DNA of 64,000 bases from Cheilinus undulatus. Lineage: Eukaryota > Chordata > Actinopteri > Labriformes > Labridae. The notes beneath the pieces were generated by a model. The model did not search any database. It worked only from the letters and a program-made list of their open reading frames with translations, and was not told where the DNA came from. The stretch covers positions 8,258,921 to 8,322,920 of the forward strand of contig NC_054885.1 in the NCBI RefSeq assembly GCF_018320785.1. Direction: 5' to 3'. The position numbers and the translations under genes were made by a program. Below are positions 47,201 to 58,170 of this stretch, in pieces (within the stretch, counting starts at the first letter, position 1; each line of letters starts with the position of its first letter).

Positions 47201-50200
47201 ATTACATCTAAAACCATCACCTCCTCCTTCTCCTCCTCCTGCTGCTGCTCCACCCAAAACCACAAACAAATAAATAAACAAACAAACAATAAAAATAACA
47301 TGTCAACTGTTCTACTATCTGTTCTCCTGGCTCAGCGTGAGTGTGTCAAAGAATCTCTGTGAAACCATGGCGATGGATCAAAGCCAACTCGCTCTCACTC
47401 GCAGCACCAGTAACCATCTCTGGTTGCCATGGAAACCCAGCATCCTCTCCTGCTGGGCTCCATCTTCCTGCTGATGCTATTTGAAGAATCAACACCTTCA
47501 GCGTTTGAAGGCGACGATCTGACTGTGTTTGTGACATCAGTAGGTGTATCACAGGATTATGTCGACATGTAAATCTGAGACTTCTGTGTTTTAGTGTTTG
47601 GGTGTCACTTTAAGGAGCAGAAATGATGCCAGCTTGTGTTTGCCTCAGCTTTGGTTCTTATATTTCTGTGAGGACTGATCTGTCAGTGAGAACATTCTGT
47701 CCGGGTATCACTTCTTCATCGATTTCTCCTTCTGTGATCTTTTTCTGCATCAATGAGCAGAGGATCTTTAATCTGGATTTAAAGGCTTTGGAATTAGAAT
47801 ACCAAAGAAATTATCTGTAATATTAATGACAGCCACTTATAACAACACCTTCTGATCCAGTTCAATCTTATAGGTTGTTTTAGTGTGTGCAGCTCTGCCC
47901 TAAGCATTACAAGGTGATGTCACAGTCGCTCTCTGCAGCAGATTCCTCTGGTTAACACAAAGCTAGCATCAAAACAGCCACCAGTAAACCAGCCTATGGA
48001 GATGTAAGATGCTTACTTGTTTAGTATATTTGCACTCTTAGACAGAATAGTAAATCAAATTCGTTTCAGGAATGGTTTTATATATCCTCAGTGTTGTTTT
48101 GTGCTTTGATGTATTCTTGAATTGTTGGAATTCTGCAGCAAATACCCTGCCACCCCCAGCTCTCAAAGCTCTCATGGCATGTAAACTGTTATTTTCTGAC
48201 ATAAAAGGCCTGAATTTTGCTGCAGGACAGCAGGAATCATGCACAAAATATTTAATTTCTGCAAGTCTCCTGCATCAAATTTTGACAACTGGTATTTTTT
48301 ACAGTGCTCCTGTGTGTCACACTTAAAATATTTGTTGAAGAAATGAAAACAGGTTGCAGCAGATGAGTGACATAAGAGACGCTATTCTGTGGCAGCAGTT
48401 TTAATGTCCTTTACAGTGAATAAAAATGTGGCAATTTTCATCAGGTTCTCCTCCCGGATATGTGCATTAACTTAGAAGTTACATAGCTCATATGGCCAAG
48501 GATGCAGCTCTGAAATAGGAATGCATCAATTTAACATCGGTATCAGCCAATATCTGACTTTCGCCTTCTGCAAATAATGTGGGCATGAGCCACTGTCAGA
48601 AGCAGAAGTTTGTGTTGTTTCACGTCAATCTACTGCTGGCTTGTAGCACGCCTCACAAGTGAATTAGGAAAGAGATTTAATGGACAAAAAAGTGACCTGT
48701 TAGGCAAACTCTAAACCGTTTTTATGGTCAAACATGAGAGAAAATGGGGGCTTTGTGGTAGTGTTACACCACAAGAAATACTCAAGAAATGTTATTTTAA
48801 ATATTGGTATCAGCGTCAGCCCTGATGTTTTCAACTAGTAGATTTCTATAGGAAAGCAGCAGATGCTAAACTGCATGTTGAAGGGGACGCTTCGGATCAA
48901 AACAAACAAGTGTGAGTGAGAAAGTCCATCTACTGTCAGTAAGACTGAAAGCAAAGATAAAGTATTGATTTGGGTTTCTAGTCTGGAAATAACACACGTA
49001 AAGAAATATAGGCTGTGCAAAAACAAGGTAAAATACTGCAGCAACACCAGTCTTCACCTACACTTGACTGGACACCAGGCTAATAAGACATTAGCATCAA
49101 CAGCTATATACCAATCCTGTTTGTACCTTCCAAACCAGCACTGAAAGATGCCGTAAGTCAAAACTTCCCTACTTCCAAACAGAGTCATTCAATCACAAAA
49201 GCACATCTATGCTTTATCTACAAAGACTATAGAGTGTGAGTAAAACTATTCAATCTTGCAAGTGAAAGTGGACTTTCAGTAAAGTATGAAAAAATAATAC
49301 AAAAGAGACAACAGAGAGGGCCCTCCTAAGTGTGAAAAGTTAACTAATAATGGATTTGCATGTATTAACGGCTCTTTTTGGAGCAGTCTCAACTGGTGGG
49401 TCATGACCCAAAAGTGGGTCGCGAAGCTCTTTCTAGTGGGTCGCAAATGTATGCCAGGGGAAAAAAATGTGACAAAACTCTATCTACAAAAGCCCTAAGA
49501 TATTTCATACATCTATTTATTTTTAGGTTTTCGTATGAGTATGAGTAAAATTCAGTATTATTCTCAAGCTTTCTACCTATTTATCTCCATTTTGTTGGGA
49601 AATAAAGCTAGTTTGCCCAAGATAACAAGGAAATTCTTAAAGAAATTACCAAACTTCTATGCTATCTCTGGAAAATAGAGTAAATAAGATGTACGCATGC
49701 AAATCCTTAAGTAATTATGTGCTTTTCTAATGTGTTTTTTTGTCCCGTCTTTTTATTCAATACATTTTTTATTTAGAATCCAAACATCAACATTTTTTGG
49801 AGTGTTCTTATGTCTTCATGGCATAATGGTAGCCAGGAATACTGACTAACCAGTGACTATTAATTTCTCTTAAAGAAGACATGGTGGGTCCTGATGCCTG
49901 ACCAGTTGAGAACCACTGTTTTAGAGGATTTGATTATTTGGTTTAGCTCAGCAATAACAACCAATCTTTAGGTTCACTGATGTTTTAGCTCCTCTCAAAT
50001 GAGAGCGGACTCTCAATGTTTACAAAGGTCCAGCTCTTAGAATGGGCTTGTCGCCAAACAAAACATCACGACTCCCTAGTGGTCGTCTTGAATTAAACTG
50101 TTATTTTAATCTACCCAGTACCCCACCAGATTTATTTGCTGAATAGTAAGTCATATTGTCCTTTAAAAGCATGTTTATGATAACATGAGGGAGAAAAATT

Positions 50201-50867
50201 ATTAAAGAGGCACAGCTAGCCTGTTAGCACATGGCCTCTTTGCTCCCATTTATTTTTATTGCTATTGATTTCAGTGCAAACAGCACACAGGGATACAAAG
50301 CCACAGTAGGAGAGCCACAGAAATGAGGTATTGGCTGTTATTTGCATAAGAAGCAGGCAAGTGAATTCTGATATCAGGGTTGTCACTGAAAACTGATGGA
50401 TGGATGCATATACTACTAAAGCGCAGGCCCTTGGTGTCCAAATGTCAAAAACTCTTTGTTAATGCACTGCATGAACAACCTTGTAATATACATTTGTTCA
50501 GAGCCTGATATCCTCCCTTGTTAGTGTCAGTCTTCTGGTTTTGGCTTCAGATCCAAATAAATAAATGGATGGATTTGGGAAAGGCATTGATTTTGATGGG
50601 GACATTTTCTGCCGCTTTTATCTGTGACAAAGTGCGATTCTGTCTCTGGCATGTGCGTGGTTGTGTGTCCATGCGTCTCACCGCCGTGCACTGTCTCAGG
50701 AGGCAGGACTGCTTCATCCGGCCGGGCCCTCCGAACTTCTTCATGTCCTTACAGAAGTGACACTCTCCACACTCGGTTCTCATGCAGGCCTGGCAGCGCC
50801 GGCACCGCGTCCGTCTGCGCCGCGCCCCCCCGCCAGCCCCCCCGCCCAGCGCCTTACTGCCCGACAT
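38742..50867 (-). CDS. fbxl19: fbxl19 gene, F-box and leucine-rich repeat protein 19 (complete coding region)
   Basis: FBXL19 binds unmethylated CpG-rich DNA through its CXXC finger and serves as an SCF ubiquitin-ligase substrate receptor through its F-box and leucine-rich repeats. Ten coding exons join in frame to 915 codons plus stop: 50682-50867, 45358-45501, 44600-44686, 44289-44474, 44157-44189, 41207-42495, 40424-40587, 40167-40328, 39317-39538, 38742-39016. Domain order: CXXC finger (about residues 18-62), PHD finger (65-139), basic/Ser-rich linker (140-600), F-box (about 605-655), leucine-rich repeats (660-880), C-terminal TLLKNS. There is no JmjC domain, which separates it from KDM2A and KDM2B. 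Human FBXL19 is 694 residues; the excess lies mostly in the low-complexity linker. Exon 1 is non-coding (about 55250-55560). Confidence 0.97.
39317..39538 (-). CDS. fbxl19: fbxl19 coding exon 9: leucine-rich repeats
   Basis: Encodes [19 protein letters not shown] to [27 protein letters not shown] is a typical cysteine-containing leucine-rich repeat. Phases match exons 8 and 10. Confidence 0.96.
39909..40002. repeat. Short copy of the 26695 repeat in an fbxl19 intron
   Basis: CACCTATTATGCAAAA through AACAAAAATATGTGCCCCTGG and CTGTCCACAATCCCC matches the beginning of the repeat at 26695-27120. It lies in the intron between coding exons 8 and 9. Confidence 0.65.
40167..40328 (-). CDS. fbxl19: fbxl19 coding exon 8: leucine-rich repeats
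   Basis: Encodes [17 protein letters not shown] to [10 protein letters not shown], including the [15 protein letters not shown] repeat. Its acceptor and donor keep the split Gly and Ala codons in phase with neighbouring exons. Confidence 0.95.
40424..40587 (-). CDS. fbxl19: fbxl19 coding exon 7: end of F-box and first leucine-rich repeats
   Basis: Encodes [17 protein letters not shown] to [12 protein letters not shown], 54 codons plus split codons at both ends. [12 protein letters not shown] matches human PPMLSGVVRRQP closely. Confidence 0.96.
40731..40940 (-). pseudogene. Tc1-like transposase fragment (DNA-binding region)
   Basis: The minus strand encodes [20 protein letters not shown] then [15 protein letters not shown], the second helix-turn-helix of Tc1-type transposases (typical NLPRSGRPxKLSPRARRxLV). 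The frame ends at both sides without a catalytic domain. It lies in the fbxl19 intron between coding exons 6 and 7, and flanking sequence to about 41,080 also looks transposon-derived. Confidence 0.7.
41207..42495 (-). CDS. fbxl19: fbxl19 coding exon 6: Ser/Glu/Arg-rich linker and start of F-box
   Basis: A long exon of 429 codons plus two bases. It starts [14 protein letters not shown] and includes the conserved [11 protein letters not shown] motif. After that come low-complexity tracts (Ser runs, SDSESDSD, an RERERERER run, Gly runs), then the conserved [11 protein letters not shown] and the F-box core ([26 protein letters not shown]). The linker is much longer than in human, apparently by repeat expansion of Ser, Gly and Glu/Arg codons. 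Confidence 0.96.
42865..43400. repeat. Degenerate minisatellite, GTGGCAAAAATGGG type
   Basis: About 530 bases made of loosely repeated short units such as AAAGTGGCAAAA, TGGGCAAAAATGG and AAAATGACAAAACAATA. Strand asymmetry is extreme, with almost no C on the plus strand. The right side abuts CTAGTGTTTGAGGACCACTG, which looks like an inverted-repeat transposon end, so the array may have travelled inside an element. Confidence 0.8.
43464..43922. repeat. Partial copy of the 9799-11705 repeat family
   Basis: Shares GACCAGGGCTGA, AATGCCAAATGGTTTA, TTTGATTATTTCTG and the GTGGAGGAAATT block with 4702-6004 and 9799-11705. Both ends are eroded. Confidence 0.55.
44157..44189 (-). CDS. fbxl19: fbxl19 coding exon 5: 33-nt micro-exon
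   Basis: Eleven codons, [11 protein letters not shown], phase 0 at both ends, aligning to the human RHLKK segment. The acceptor's polypyrimidine tract is the adjacent (GA)17 microsatellite, read as (CT)n on this strand. Because the length is a multiple of three, skipping it would leave the frame intact. Confidence 0.85.
44192..44225. repeat. (GA)17 microsatellite at a splice acceptor
   Basis: Seventeen GA units directly upstream (in transcript sense) of the 33-nt exon of fbxl19. On the transcribed sense strand it reads (TC)17 followed by AG, so it supplies the polypyrimidine tract. Confidence 0.95.
44289..44474 (-). CDS. fbxl19: fbxl19 coding exon 4: basic linker
   Basis: Sixty-two codons from [13 protein letters not shown] to DSGPKKK. 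The stretch [14 protein letters not shown] aligns with the human GSGWKLTEEPP region. Lys-rich clusters could serve as nuclear-localisation signals. Confidence 0.95.
44600..44686 (-). CDS. fbxl19: fbxl19 coding exon 3: PHD finger, second part
   Basis: Twenty-nine codons, [20 protein letters not shown] then CHKEGKTSK. The CWECPKC motif completes the PHD finger. Phase 0. Confidence 0.96.
45358..45501 (-). CDS. fbxl19: fbxl19 coding exon 2: PHD finger, first part
   Basis: Forty-eight codons from [16 protein letters not shown] to [10 protein letters not shown]. These supply the first six metal ligands of the PHD finger (CxxC, CxxC, HxxxC). Phase 0 at both ends. Confidence 0.97.
45690..46985. repeat. 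Long degenerate array of 25-40 base AT-rich units
   Basis: About 1.3 kb of imperfect repeats with the recurring sense 'GAGTTTGGTTTCTC...AAATTTATGACTTT...AACTCT'. The unit boundaries drift and no two copies are identical. The right end, CTGTCCCTAATACGCC, resembles TTTGCCCTAATACATT at 36,728, where the same kind of array sits inside a hAT-type element. Confidence 0.7.
49384..49918. mobile_element. hAT-type element with 8-bp target duplication
   Basis: The left end is CAGTCTCAACTGGTGGGTC and the right end the inverted CCTGACCAGTTGAGAACCACTG. Flanking octamers TTTTGGAG (49376-49383) and TTTTAGAG (49919-49926) differ at one base. It is 535 bp with no transposase frame, and belongs to the same family as 14300-15274. 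Confidence 0.85.
50682..50867 (-). CDS. fbxl19: fbxl19 coding exon 1: start codon and CXXC zinc finger
   Basis: The ATG is at 50867-50865; the exon itself extends 15 bases further into 5' UTR, to the acceptor at 50883. It encodes 62 residues, with [19 protein letters not shown] followed by the [12 protein letters not shown]-contact loop and the final QSCLLRQC. All eight zinc-binding cysteines of a CXXC finger are present. A short Gly/Ala/Arg N-terminus precedes the finger, as in mammals. Confidence 0.97.
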
Positions 50868-51289
50868 CCCCGAACAAGTCAGCTGCAGGGACACAAAAAG
50901 AAACAGATTACACATCATAGATTTTTGTTCTCATGCTTACATAAAAACTTTCATGCACCTCTCTTCTATTAAGCTGTTTTTGCCCTCCAGTCCTCTGTGC
51001 TGGTCATGTAGCTTAAAGCTCTAAATTTGTAAGTTATATGACTGTAAAGATGGTTGTATGTTTATTGGAGGTCTGACAGATGTGTTAATTGTGACTACTG
51101 TGTTGGCTAGATCTTAAAATGGTCAGAACTATGGGAATCATAACCTCCTACTTCCATTGTATGGCATAAGTAATACCCATACACAACGGCTTCGTAAATA
51201 GTCCTAAGAATGATGTAACACACTGACAATCCCTCTGTACAGTTAATGTTAAATCCTGTTAATTTTGTACCAAATTAACAGATAAAGAT

Positions 51290-52200
51290 AAGGATGCAGG
51301 ATATTATCAGCCTTATGCTGGTATCAGCAGATATGAAAATTCCTGCCGATATTTACAGCCAATTTGTCGGCCATGCAGCATTCTAAATCATATATTAGCG
51401 TTAAATATCCGCAAAATGTACAACTGTATCATCAAGTATAGGTGGTTACCTAGAGCACCACACACTAGTAGAGGCCTGCCATGAGCCCAAGTATAAAACA
51501 TCAACCAGTTTGTCTACCCTCTCCTTTCTCAGCTCTGCTTGACTCAGCCTGTCTTTGCACTGGAGTCACTGGGTGTTTCTTAACCAAAAAAAAGGTGTGT
51601 TTATATGAGTATCAACATGCATATTAGATAACGGCGAATCAAATGTTGTGCACCCATAATATAAACCTTTATCCAAGTTAACGTGACCAGAGTCCATAGT
51701 ATAGATGGCAGCCAAAACTGAGAATCCTAGGCACTCTAATGTATAAAAATACTTTAACGGGGATATCTACGTGTTTCGACTCCAATGACTCTTAATCAGG
51801 ACATCTGACTTTAATACCGGCAACAAAAATAAAATTCCAAGGCATGTAAATCAGATGCACAATACTGCATTTCTGCCGATATCTAATATGCTGATATTTA
51901 CAACATAATTTCAGCCAATACCGATACTTAAATACAGTTTTTACCTAAAGCGTCGACTCTTTAAAAACACAATTTTAAGTTTGAGGATGAACAAACTTCA
52001 GGCCTCAAAAACACTCTGACGTGTAAGGAAAAATAATGAATACAGACAGGGCTTCAGCTGACGTCGGTCTGTTGGTCCAGTCTTTTTTTCCATCAGGACG
52101 ACATTAAGATCTGATTTTCATTGGTTTTTAAATATCAGCAGGATTTTTTTTAATAGCTGCTGATTCTATATCATGCTGATAATATTGTGTATCCCTGATT
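51290..52200. repeat. GGGATGCA-type inverted-repeat element, diverged
   Basis: It starts AAGGATGCAGGATATTATCAG and ends with the inverted GCTGATAATATTGTGTATCCCTG. The interior is GATATT/ATCAGC-rich as at 6937-7630. No target duplication is visible. Confidence 0.55.
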
Positions 52201-52817
52201 TGGTTGCCAAAAAAAATAGGCAAACCCCTTTAAATTGTCTACAGTGCATGAAAGTATTATTTTTCCTGAGACGTTGCCAGTGTTTGGTGCAGTTAAGACA
52301 GAGCACTTTCTTTTAATCACAGCTGTTAGTTTAAAAAGATGCACAATATTGTTGGAATGATATCGGGATCTTTACAACATATATGGGCTGTAAATATGAA
52401 TGAATATGTTTGTGGAGTTTAAGGCATCACCAACAGACCTTTATCAGCCAAGATCTTTTTTTACACTCACTTGTTTAACGCTAAAGTGTTAATGGCAAAG
52501 TTTGATTCTTTTTTTATTGTTAAGGTTCAAAGTACCATAAAGGACTTAAGTTGTAGGACTGAAATACATATTTGAATATCATACCGTAACTGCCAAAAGG
52601 AATCTGTAAATATCGGCATATCGGATGTCAGCGCAAATCCAATATTAAGCATTCCTAACAAAAATATGACTGTAAATCTGTATTTTCCTTTTGTATCTAT
52701 TACTAGCACTTACCGGTACTATACACTATCAAAAATAATGGAGATTACATTGCTTCAAATTTATTGTAGCAAAATGTTTGACACAGAATAGGACAGTATC
52801 TAGGTATGGACAGAAGA

Positions 52818-54357
52818 AGGGATGCACGATATTGTACTTTTGCCAATATCCTAATATACTGATATGCCAATACTTCCAAACTCGTTTTAGCCGATACAAA
52901 TATATACACACCTGTGTTATTGTTAAAAAAAAATACACCAAGTATCTCCAGTCCAAACGATACTGTGTAAACTGAAGCTGAGAGAGGAGCTAGGAAGTAG
53001 ACTATGATAGTTGTTTTACATTTGAGGTGTCGTTCACAGTGTTCTGGGTTCATGTTGGGCCTCATTGAGTGTATAGAAGCCTTAGCAAACACCTTTTCCT
53101 GATTATACACTTGTACATGTTTTTGATATTTGACTTCAATATATAATTTGTACTAGGGCTGGGCAATTAATCAAAAATTAGATTCAATCGCAATATGGCC
53201 TGCTGCAATTTTCAAATCGCAGAAGGTGCAAAATTTCTTTAACCTGATGTCTCCAGGGTTTGAACCTGATTTATGTCAAAATACCAACTCTCTTTTACAG
53301 CAGAGATATCGTGTATTACATTATCATGCAATCATTCAGGTGCCTTTTTTAAAAAACAGTCTACAAAAAAATCATACTTTCTTCATTTTTATACTATTTT
53401 CTTATTAAATATGAGAATGACATAAAAATGATCACTCCCTTCAAAACAACATTATATTCAGTTTGCATTACGAGTCAAAATAATCACAATAAGGTATTTT
53501 TCAAAAATTGTTCAGCCCTTGTTTAGTCTAATATTGTGTTGATTGTGATATAGAGTGGTTTATTGCCTGTGTGTGTTGGAAAACACATACGATAAGGAAC
53601 TTACAGAATAATCACATTTCGAATCGCATTTGCAATATTGGGTAAAAAAAATCGCAACTAGATTATTTTTCCATATCATTCAGCCCTAATTTGTACTGCT
53701 AATATGTACAGCCAATATATCAGCTCCAAATATCTGCAGACATTTTTGTTGGACTCAAAATATTATCAGCTTGATATCACCAGTATCAGCAGACATGAAA
53801 ACTTCTACTGATATTTTGTTCAGTGGACAAGTCAAAAGCCGTCTGCACCTTATATTTCCTTTACAATCCACAACAAGTCCCTTTCTGCCTTGTTAAGTTC
53901 ATGATAAAATCTTAAATCTCCGTATAAGAAGGGCTTTATCCAAACAGGAAGTTAACAACCCTTAGGTTAAGACAGGAGAGAAAACCCAAATGACACGAAA
54001 ACTGTTTTGGTTGCAAAAAGTGTCAGTTCAAAATGGGAATAAATGGATGCCATTAATGACAGAAATTTTGTGATTAATTGCAATAAAAACTTGTAATTGT
54101 TTGCCCGCCCCAGTAAAAACTGAATCAGCAGATATATCGGTTATTTAATTTTTGTAGTCCCTAATATTGGTATTGCCCCCCCCAAATTCCATATTGGTCA
54201 GGCCCTAGCCTTAACTACATCAAAATATTGGTATCAACTAAAATTAATTTGTAAATATCAGCATTTAAGATTGAAACAAAAATACAATACCATGCATCCC
54301 TGGAAGTTTTCATATCTGCTGATACTGACAACATGCTGATAATATCGTGCATCCCTG
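52818..54357. repeat. Composite of GGGATGCACGATAT-type repeats
   Basis: The left end is AGGGATGCACGATATTG. Right-end candidates occur twice, finishing near 54,302 and 54,357 with GCATCCCTG, so at least two copies are overlaid. A clean younger element interrupts it at 53154-53688. Confidence 0.5.
53154..53688. mobile_element. hAT-type element with perfect 8-bp target duplication
   Basis: It begins TAGGGCTGGGCAATTAATC and ends with the inverted ATATCATTCAGCCCTA. ATTTGTAC is repeated exactly at 53146-53153 and 53689-53696. It is 535 bp, has no transposase, and is rich in AATCGCAAT words. It lies within the 52818-54357 composite. Confidence 0.88.
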
Positions 54358-55249
54358 TAAAACTGTCAATACATTAAAACACAGTGAGCTGACGGTGGTA
54401 ATGTGCTGTATGTATATCTAGATGAAAATATGGCATGTATCACCAGATATACAAATAAATCTCATTATGATAAGGCAGCCTTTGATAATGGCTTTGCTCT
54501 TCATGCAAAACCCCAAAAGCTTATTTAGCTTCAGGTTCTTGTCTCGTAGATACATATGCTTACTCTTTTAGTTATTTTTTTATACTTTAAGTGTTGTAAT
54601 GAGTGTTTTCATTGAGCTAATGTTTCTATTTCCTGATAAAAACAGAGCGAAACGGGAGCATGATTGATCAATCTCCTGGGATGAGCTCCCGTTAAAAAGC
54701 TCTGTGGATTGTGTAATCAATTACCAATGTGTGAAAATCCACTGCCCTGTCATTTAGCTCATGAATAGTGTTAACTTCTCTGTGACAGGCTGATAACATT
54801 AGCATCGGACTGAATGCAGAGATTACAAAACGATACAGCTAGCTAACAGGAATTAGCAGCCAAGAATAATGAAGATGCGCATCTGGCTCCACTTGTGAGA
54901 CACATGCTAACGGCTAACAGCTAGCGCGTTACAGTAACCTACATCTCATCAATACAACTGAGCTAATATCTAAAGGAAGCTGTGTTTACTGATAGCTTTA
55001 ATGTTGGTATTTTGATAGTGAAAGAAGCACGTGTGTGAAATGAAACACATTTAAGCATCCCCACCCCCCTGGAATCTGAAATGATATTGTTACGCTTGCT
55101 AACATGTTAGCAGGCTAGCTGTTGTGGCTTCGCAGCCTGCAGTATGCTTCCTCTTTCATTATCTCTCTGCTTCAGAAAACGTCAACCCCGGCACATAGAG
55201 GTTAATGAAACATTGCTAGAAATAAAGAAATAAATTAGCAGGTACTCAC

Positions 55250-55560
55250 CTCTTCGTATCAGGTCGCATACTCCCTGGTCGCTCATTAGAAATAATATTA
55301 GCCAACAGTTAGCCCACGTTAGCTTGGGTAAAGCGCAGCTAGCCGTCCGCTTCCTTGTTTCTTTCTCCGCCAGGCTGCTGTTAGCTCCAGGCAGCTTCAC
55401 AGGCGTCCCATCGTGTTAGCTTCCAGTGTTCCAGCTAGCTCCAGGGCTAGCCTAACAGACCCGCTGTGGGTCTAAATGTCTCGATTACCAAACTGATCGA
55501 TATCGATTAAATGAAGGGCGCAGTGCTACTGACTGAGTCGTGCCCATTCACTCCTCTCTC
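55250..55560 (-). other. fbxl19: fbxl19 non-coding exon 1 (5' UTR)
   Basis: A donor GT (complement of 55248-55249) follows GATACGAAGAG and matches the acceptor before the CXXC exon. The sequence upstream becomes GC-rich with many CpGs. No in-frame start precedes the CXXC exon ATG. The 5' end is an estimate. Confidence 0.6.
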
Positions 55561-55850
55561 CCCCCCCTCTCTCTCTCTCTCCCTGTGTGAGTGAACCTCT
55601 CTCTACCCTCCGCTCCGCACGTTACAACGTGTTCTCCTCTTCCTCCCGGGGGGCTTCAAAACACCTAAAATGGCTCATTTGGACAGAAACGCACTGTTTT
55701 AAATCGACACACGGTTATAACCCTCCGCAGGAACTAGGCCCGGCTGATCGCTGAATTACCATGAATGTGATTTCATTAATGAAGAGCAGCGCGCGGCTAT
55801 TGTTCTCCGTCTCTATTGTGTGGCGCTTGGCTGTGGTGTTGAGCGTGATT
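55561..55850 (-). promoter_or_regulatory. fbxl19: fbxl19 promoter region
   Basis: A CT-rich tract (55,555-55,582) and CpG-containing sequence with CGCACGTTACAACGTG lie just upstream of the non-coding exon. No TATA box is evident. The transcription start is not fixed. Confidence 0.45.
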
Positions 55851-57289
55851 TGGTTCATGTTGTCAGTTGGTGTCTTCGCCTGTGACACGTTCAGCCCCCC
55901 GCATTGATTACATCACACAGGTGACTTCAGAGACCGCTCTCCATTTTTACCTCGGAGGAGGAGAGGGAGAGAGAAAATAAATAAATAAATAAATGTATAA
56001 ATAAAATATGGGCATCGAAATTATGCACGCCCCGCCCCTGCGTGGTAGCGTCACACAACGTCATGTGCAGGAAGGCGTTTTGGAACTTGTAGTTTTCACA
56101 GTAATGTGGCTGTCAATTGACTTCTATGGAGACAAACTATTGCAGTTCAATTCAATTTACTACAGACTTTATAAGTATGGACTCCGTTTCAAAATAAAAT
56201 ACTACACAACTTTATTCATGGTCTGCAAAAGTCGTTCCTTTTAATCAAATATCCGTATTTTGTTGTTGTTGTTGTTTTTAATTGATTGGCAACAAACAAA
56301 CAGATGGAAAAAATAAAAGCAATACATTTCTTGCAGAAAAGAAATAATCAAAAAAATAACTTAGCCCCCATTCCTCCATCAAAACCAGGGATGAGCATTA
56401 TTAGATACTAGGGGGGCACAATAATTCATTTGTACTGCCAAAGGGCCAATATGGTACAAATAATAAAATACTCTCAATTTGATAACTAGAACTACTTTAA
56501 ATTGACAAAAAAGACAGACTTGATCATATCAATATTTATATTTTCAAACAACTATAAATAGATGGTTGCCCCCATGCCCCCATGAAATAGTATCCTCATG
56601 TATATTTAGATCTCTGCTCCATGTCTTTGTAATTATTTATTTATTTTATGTAGCAGTAACTATACAGTTTTAACCGCCATGTGAATAAAGGAGAGAGTAT
56701 TTGTGCATCCAAAGCATGCCATCAAAGTAGACTGATTTAGATTTTAAAGTAGATGTTAAAGTAACACTGACTTGATATTAAATCAGAATGTTTAATCAAT
56801 GAATGTGCAATGCAAGATTTCAAAACTTGAAATTGTTCGACATACTGAAACATCAGGTCAAAGAAATGTGAAATCATGCAGAAAACTGAGAAAAGCAAGT
56901 TTAATCTGATATATCCTGTTTTTGTTGAAATGACATGTGTTGCCAGATTTGATGAAATTTATTTTTTCCTGCGTCTAAATCAAACGCTCACACACATCTG
57001 CAGGTTCAGCAGTTTGTCTCTGACAGCTATTAACCCACGTCATTATTGATAGGGGGAAAAAAAAATCAACTTCCCTTTTTGTACAGCCTTAAGTCAGCCG
57101 TTACGTTAATGGGAAACTACCTGGAAGATTGCACAAGCAATGTCAAGACTTAAGGATGTCAAAGGCTTCAAATTTCTGACCCGAGTTAATGTCAGAATTT
57201 CTTTAGTTAGCCAGGATTAGTCTCCTCCATGTCACATTTTGAAATTCCACTTTGAAACTTTACTTCCAGTTTGGATTTTCTTAAAAATG

Positions 57290-57450
57290 CTTACGTAATG
57301 GACTTACTGCTTGGATTCAGATCTGCTTTTATTTTGAAAGAACACAAGGAACCTCAGGTTAATGATTATAACATAAACTTAAACATGGAAAAGAGAACTT
57401 GTAATGGATGGAAAAGGGAATAGTAAAAAGTGAAATGTTTGATATCACAA
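57290..57450. repeat. Dispersed repeat shared with 33240-33400
   Basis: Contains CTGCTTTTATTTTG, AACATAAACTTAAAC and AGAACTTGTAATGGATGG, the same ordered blocks as at 33,240-33,400. Confidence 0.5.
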
Positions 57451-57632
57451 GGTGAAGATGACTTTTGACTTGTCCACTGAACTGTCTGAGATTTATCTAA
57501 AGTGAAATAAGACATTAAGGAGGAGAGGCGGGCTTTTTACATCAGTGTGTTTGCAGGGAGACACAATGTGCACACATTTCAGTCATACATAAAGGTGTAA
57601 CTTTACCTGGTTACCTGGTTAAATGATTCTTT

Positions 57633-57849
57633 AGTCCATTGGTTTTATCATGTTTGAGGTAAATGGAGCACACGCTCTCTTACTTTATAGCAAAGTGTTT
57701 GCTCTGCCCCTCCCACCCAAACAGCTCTCATTTCAATTTAAGTGAGGAGCAGAGGAGCCACACTTGCTCCACATTTGACGGTTATCAAACCATAACAGAT
57801 TTTAAAAACATAATAATCATATGTGCTCTTGTAGAAGGCAATGGTTAGT
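57633..57849 (+). repeat. Direct repeat copy A, upstream of ube2m
   Basis: About 217 bases nearly identical to 59432-59660. It begins AGTCCATTGGTTTTATCATG and ends at GGTTAG. It holds a 61-codon open frame (MEHTLSYFIAKCLLC start) that the second copy also keeps open. It lacks a 12-base segment present in copy B. Confidence 0.85.
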
Positions 57850-57949
57850 TAAAAAAAATGTTTGTTTAGGATCGGTTGGAGATCTATTCTCTTGTTGTTA
57901 TTGCCAATAAGGGAAAATCTTATTTTACCATACAGATCCTCAGTAGATA

Positions 57950-58170
57950 CTCAGTGCTTTAAGTAAACTTTAGATGAAATACTTTTTACTTTTACTAAGT
58001 AAATTTTAACTAAAGGGACTTTATTTTTACTTGAGTACAATTCTCTTGTACTCTTTCCACTGCTGAGTAAAATTACTGGTTTCAAAATTTACTTTAAAAA
58101 GTACAAGTACACAAAAAGTACTGAACTGCAGTAATCTGAGTAAATGTAATTAGTTACTTTCCACCCCTGT
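57950..58170. repeat. Interspersed repeat ending GTTACTTTCCACCCCTG
   Basis: Rich in AAGTACTTTTACT/AGTAC words and ending ATTAGTTACTTTCCACCCCTG, a sequence recurrent in fish genomes and usually the end of a short DNA transposon. The opposite end near CAGTGCTTTAAGTAAAC is eroded. The terminal 17 bases also occur at about 43,913. Confidence 0.55.

Larger units (their letters stand above)
45502..50681. other. fbxl19 intron between CXXC and PHD exons (5.2 kb)
   Basis: It contains the degenerate array at 45690-46985, a CT-rich low-complexity patch at 47095-47260 and the hAT-type element at 49384-49918. The remaining sequence, including 47,300-49,370, shows no recognised feature. Confidence 0.75.
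50883..55249. other. fbxl19 first intron (4.4 kb), repeat-rich
   Basis: It separates the non-coding first exon from the CXXC exon. It contains two clusters of GGGATGCACGATAT-type repeats (51290-52200 and 52818-54357), the hAT-type element at 53154-53688, and a GCTAGC/GCTAAC-rich end at 54,780-55,249. Confidence 0.75.

Noticed and set aside
38742..50867. kdm2aa, kdm2ab or kdm2b instead of fbxl19
   Set aside because: CXXC, PHD, F-box and repeats are shared, but the start codon lies immediately before the CXXC finger with no JmjC exons upstream, and the [12 protein letters not shown] tail and [11 protein letters not shown] motif match FBXL19.
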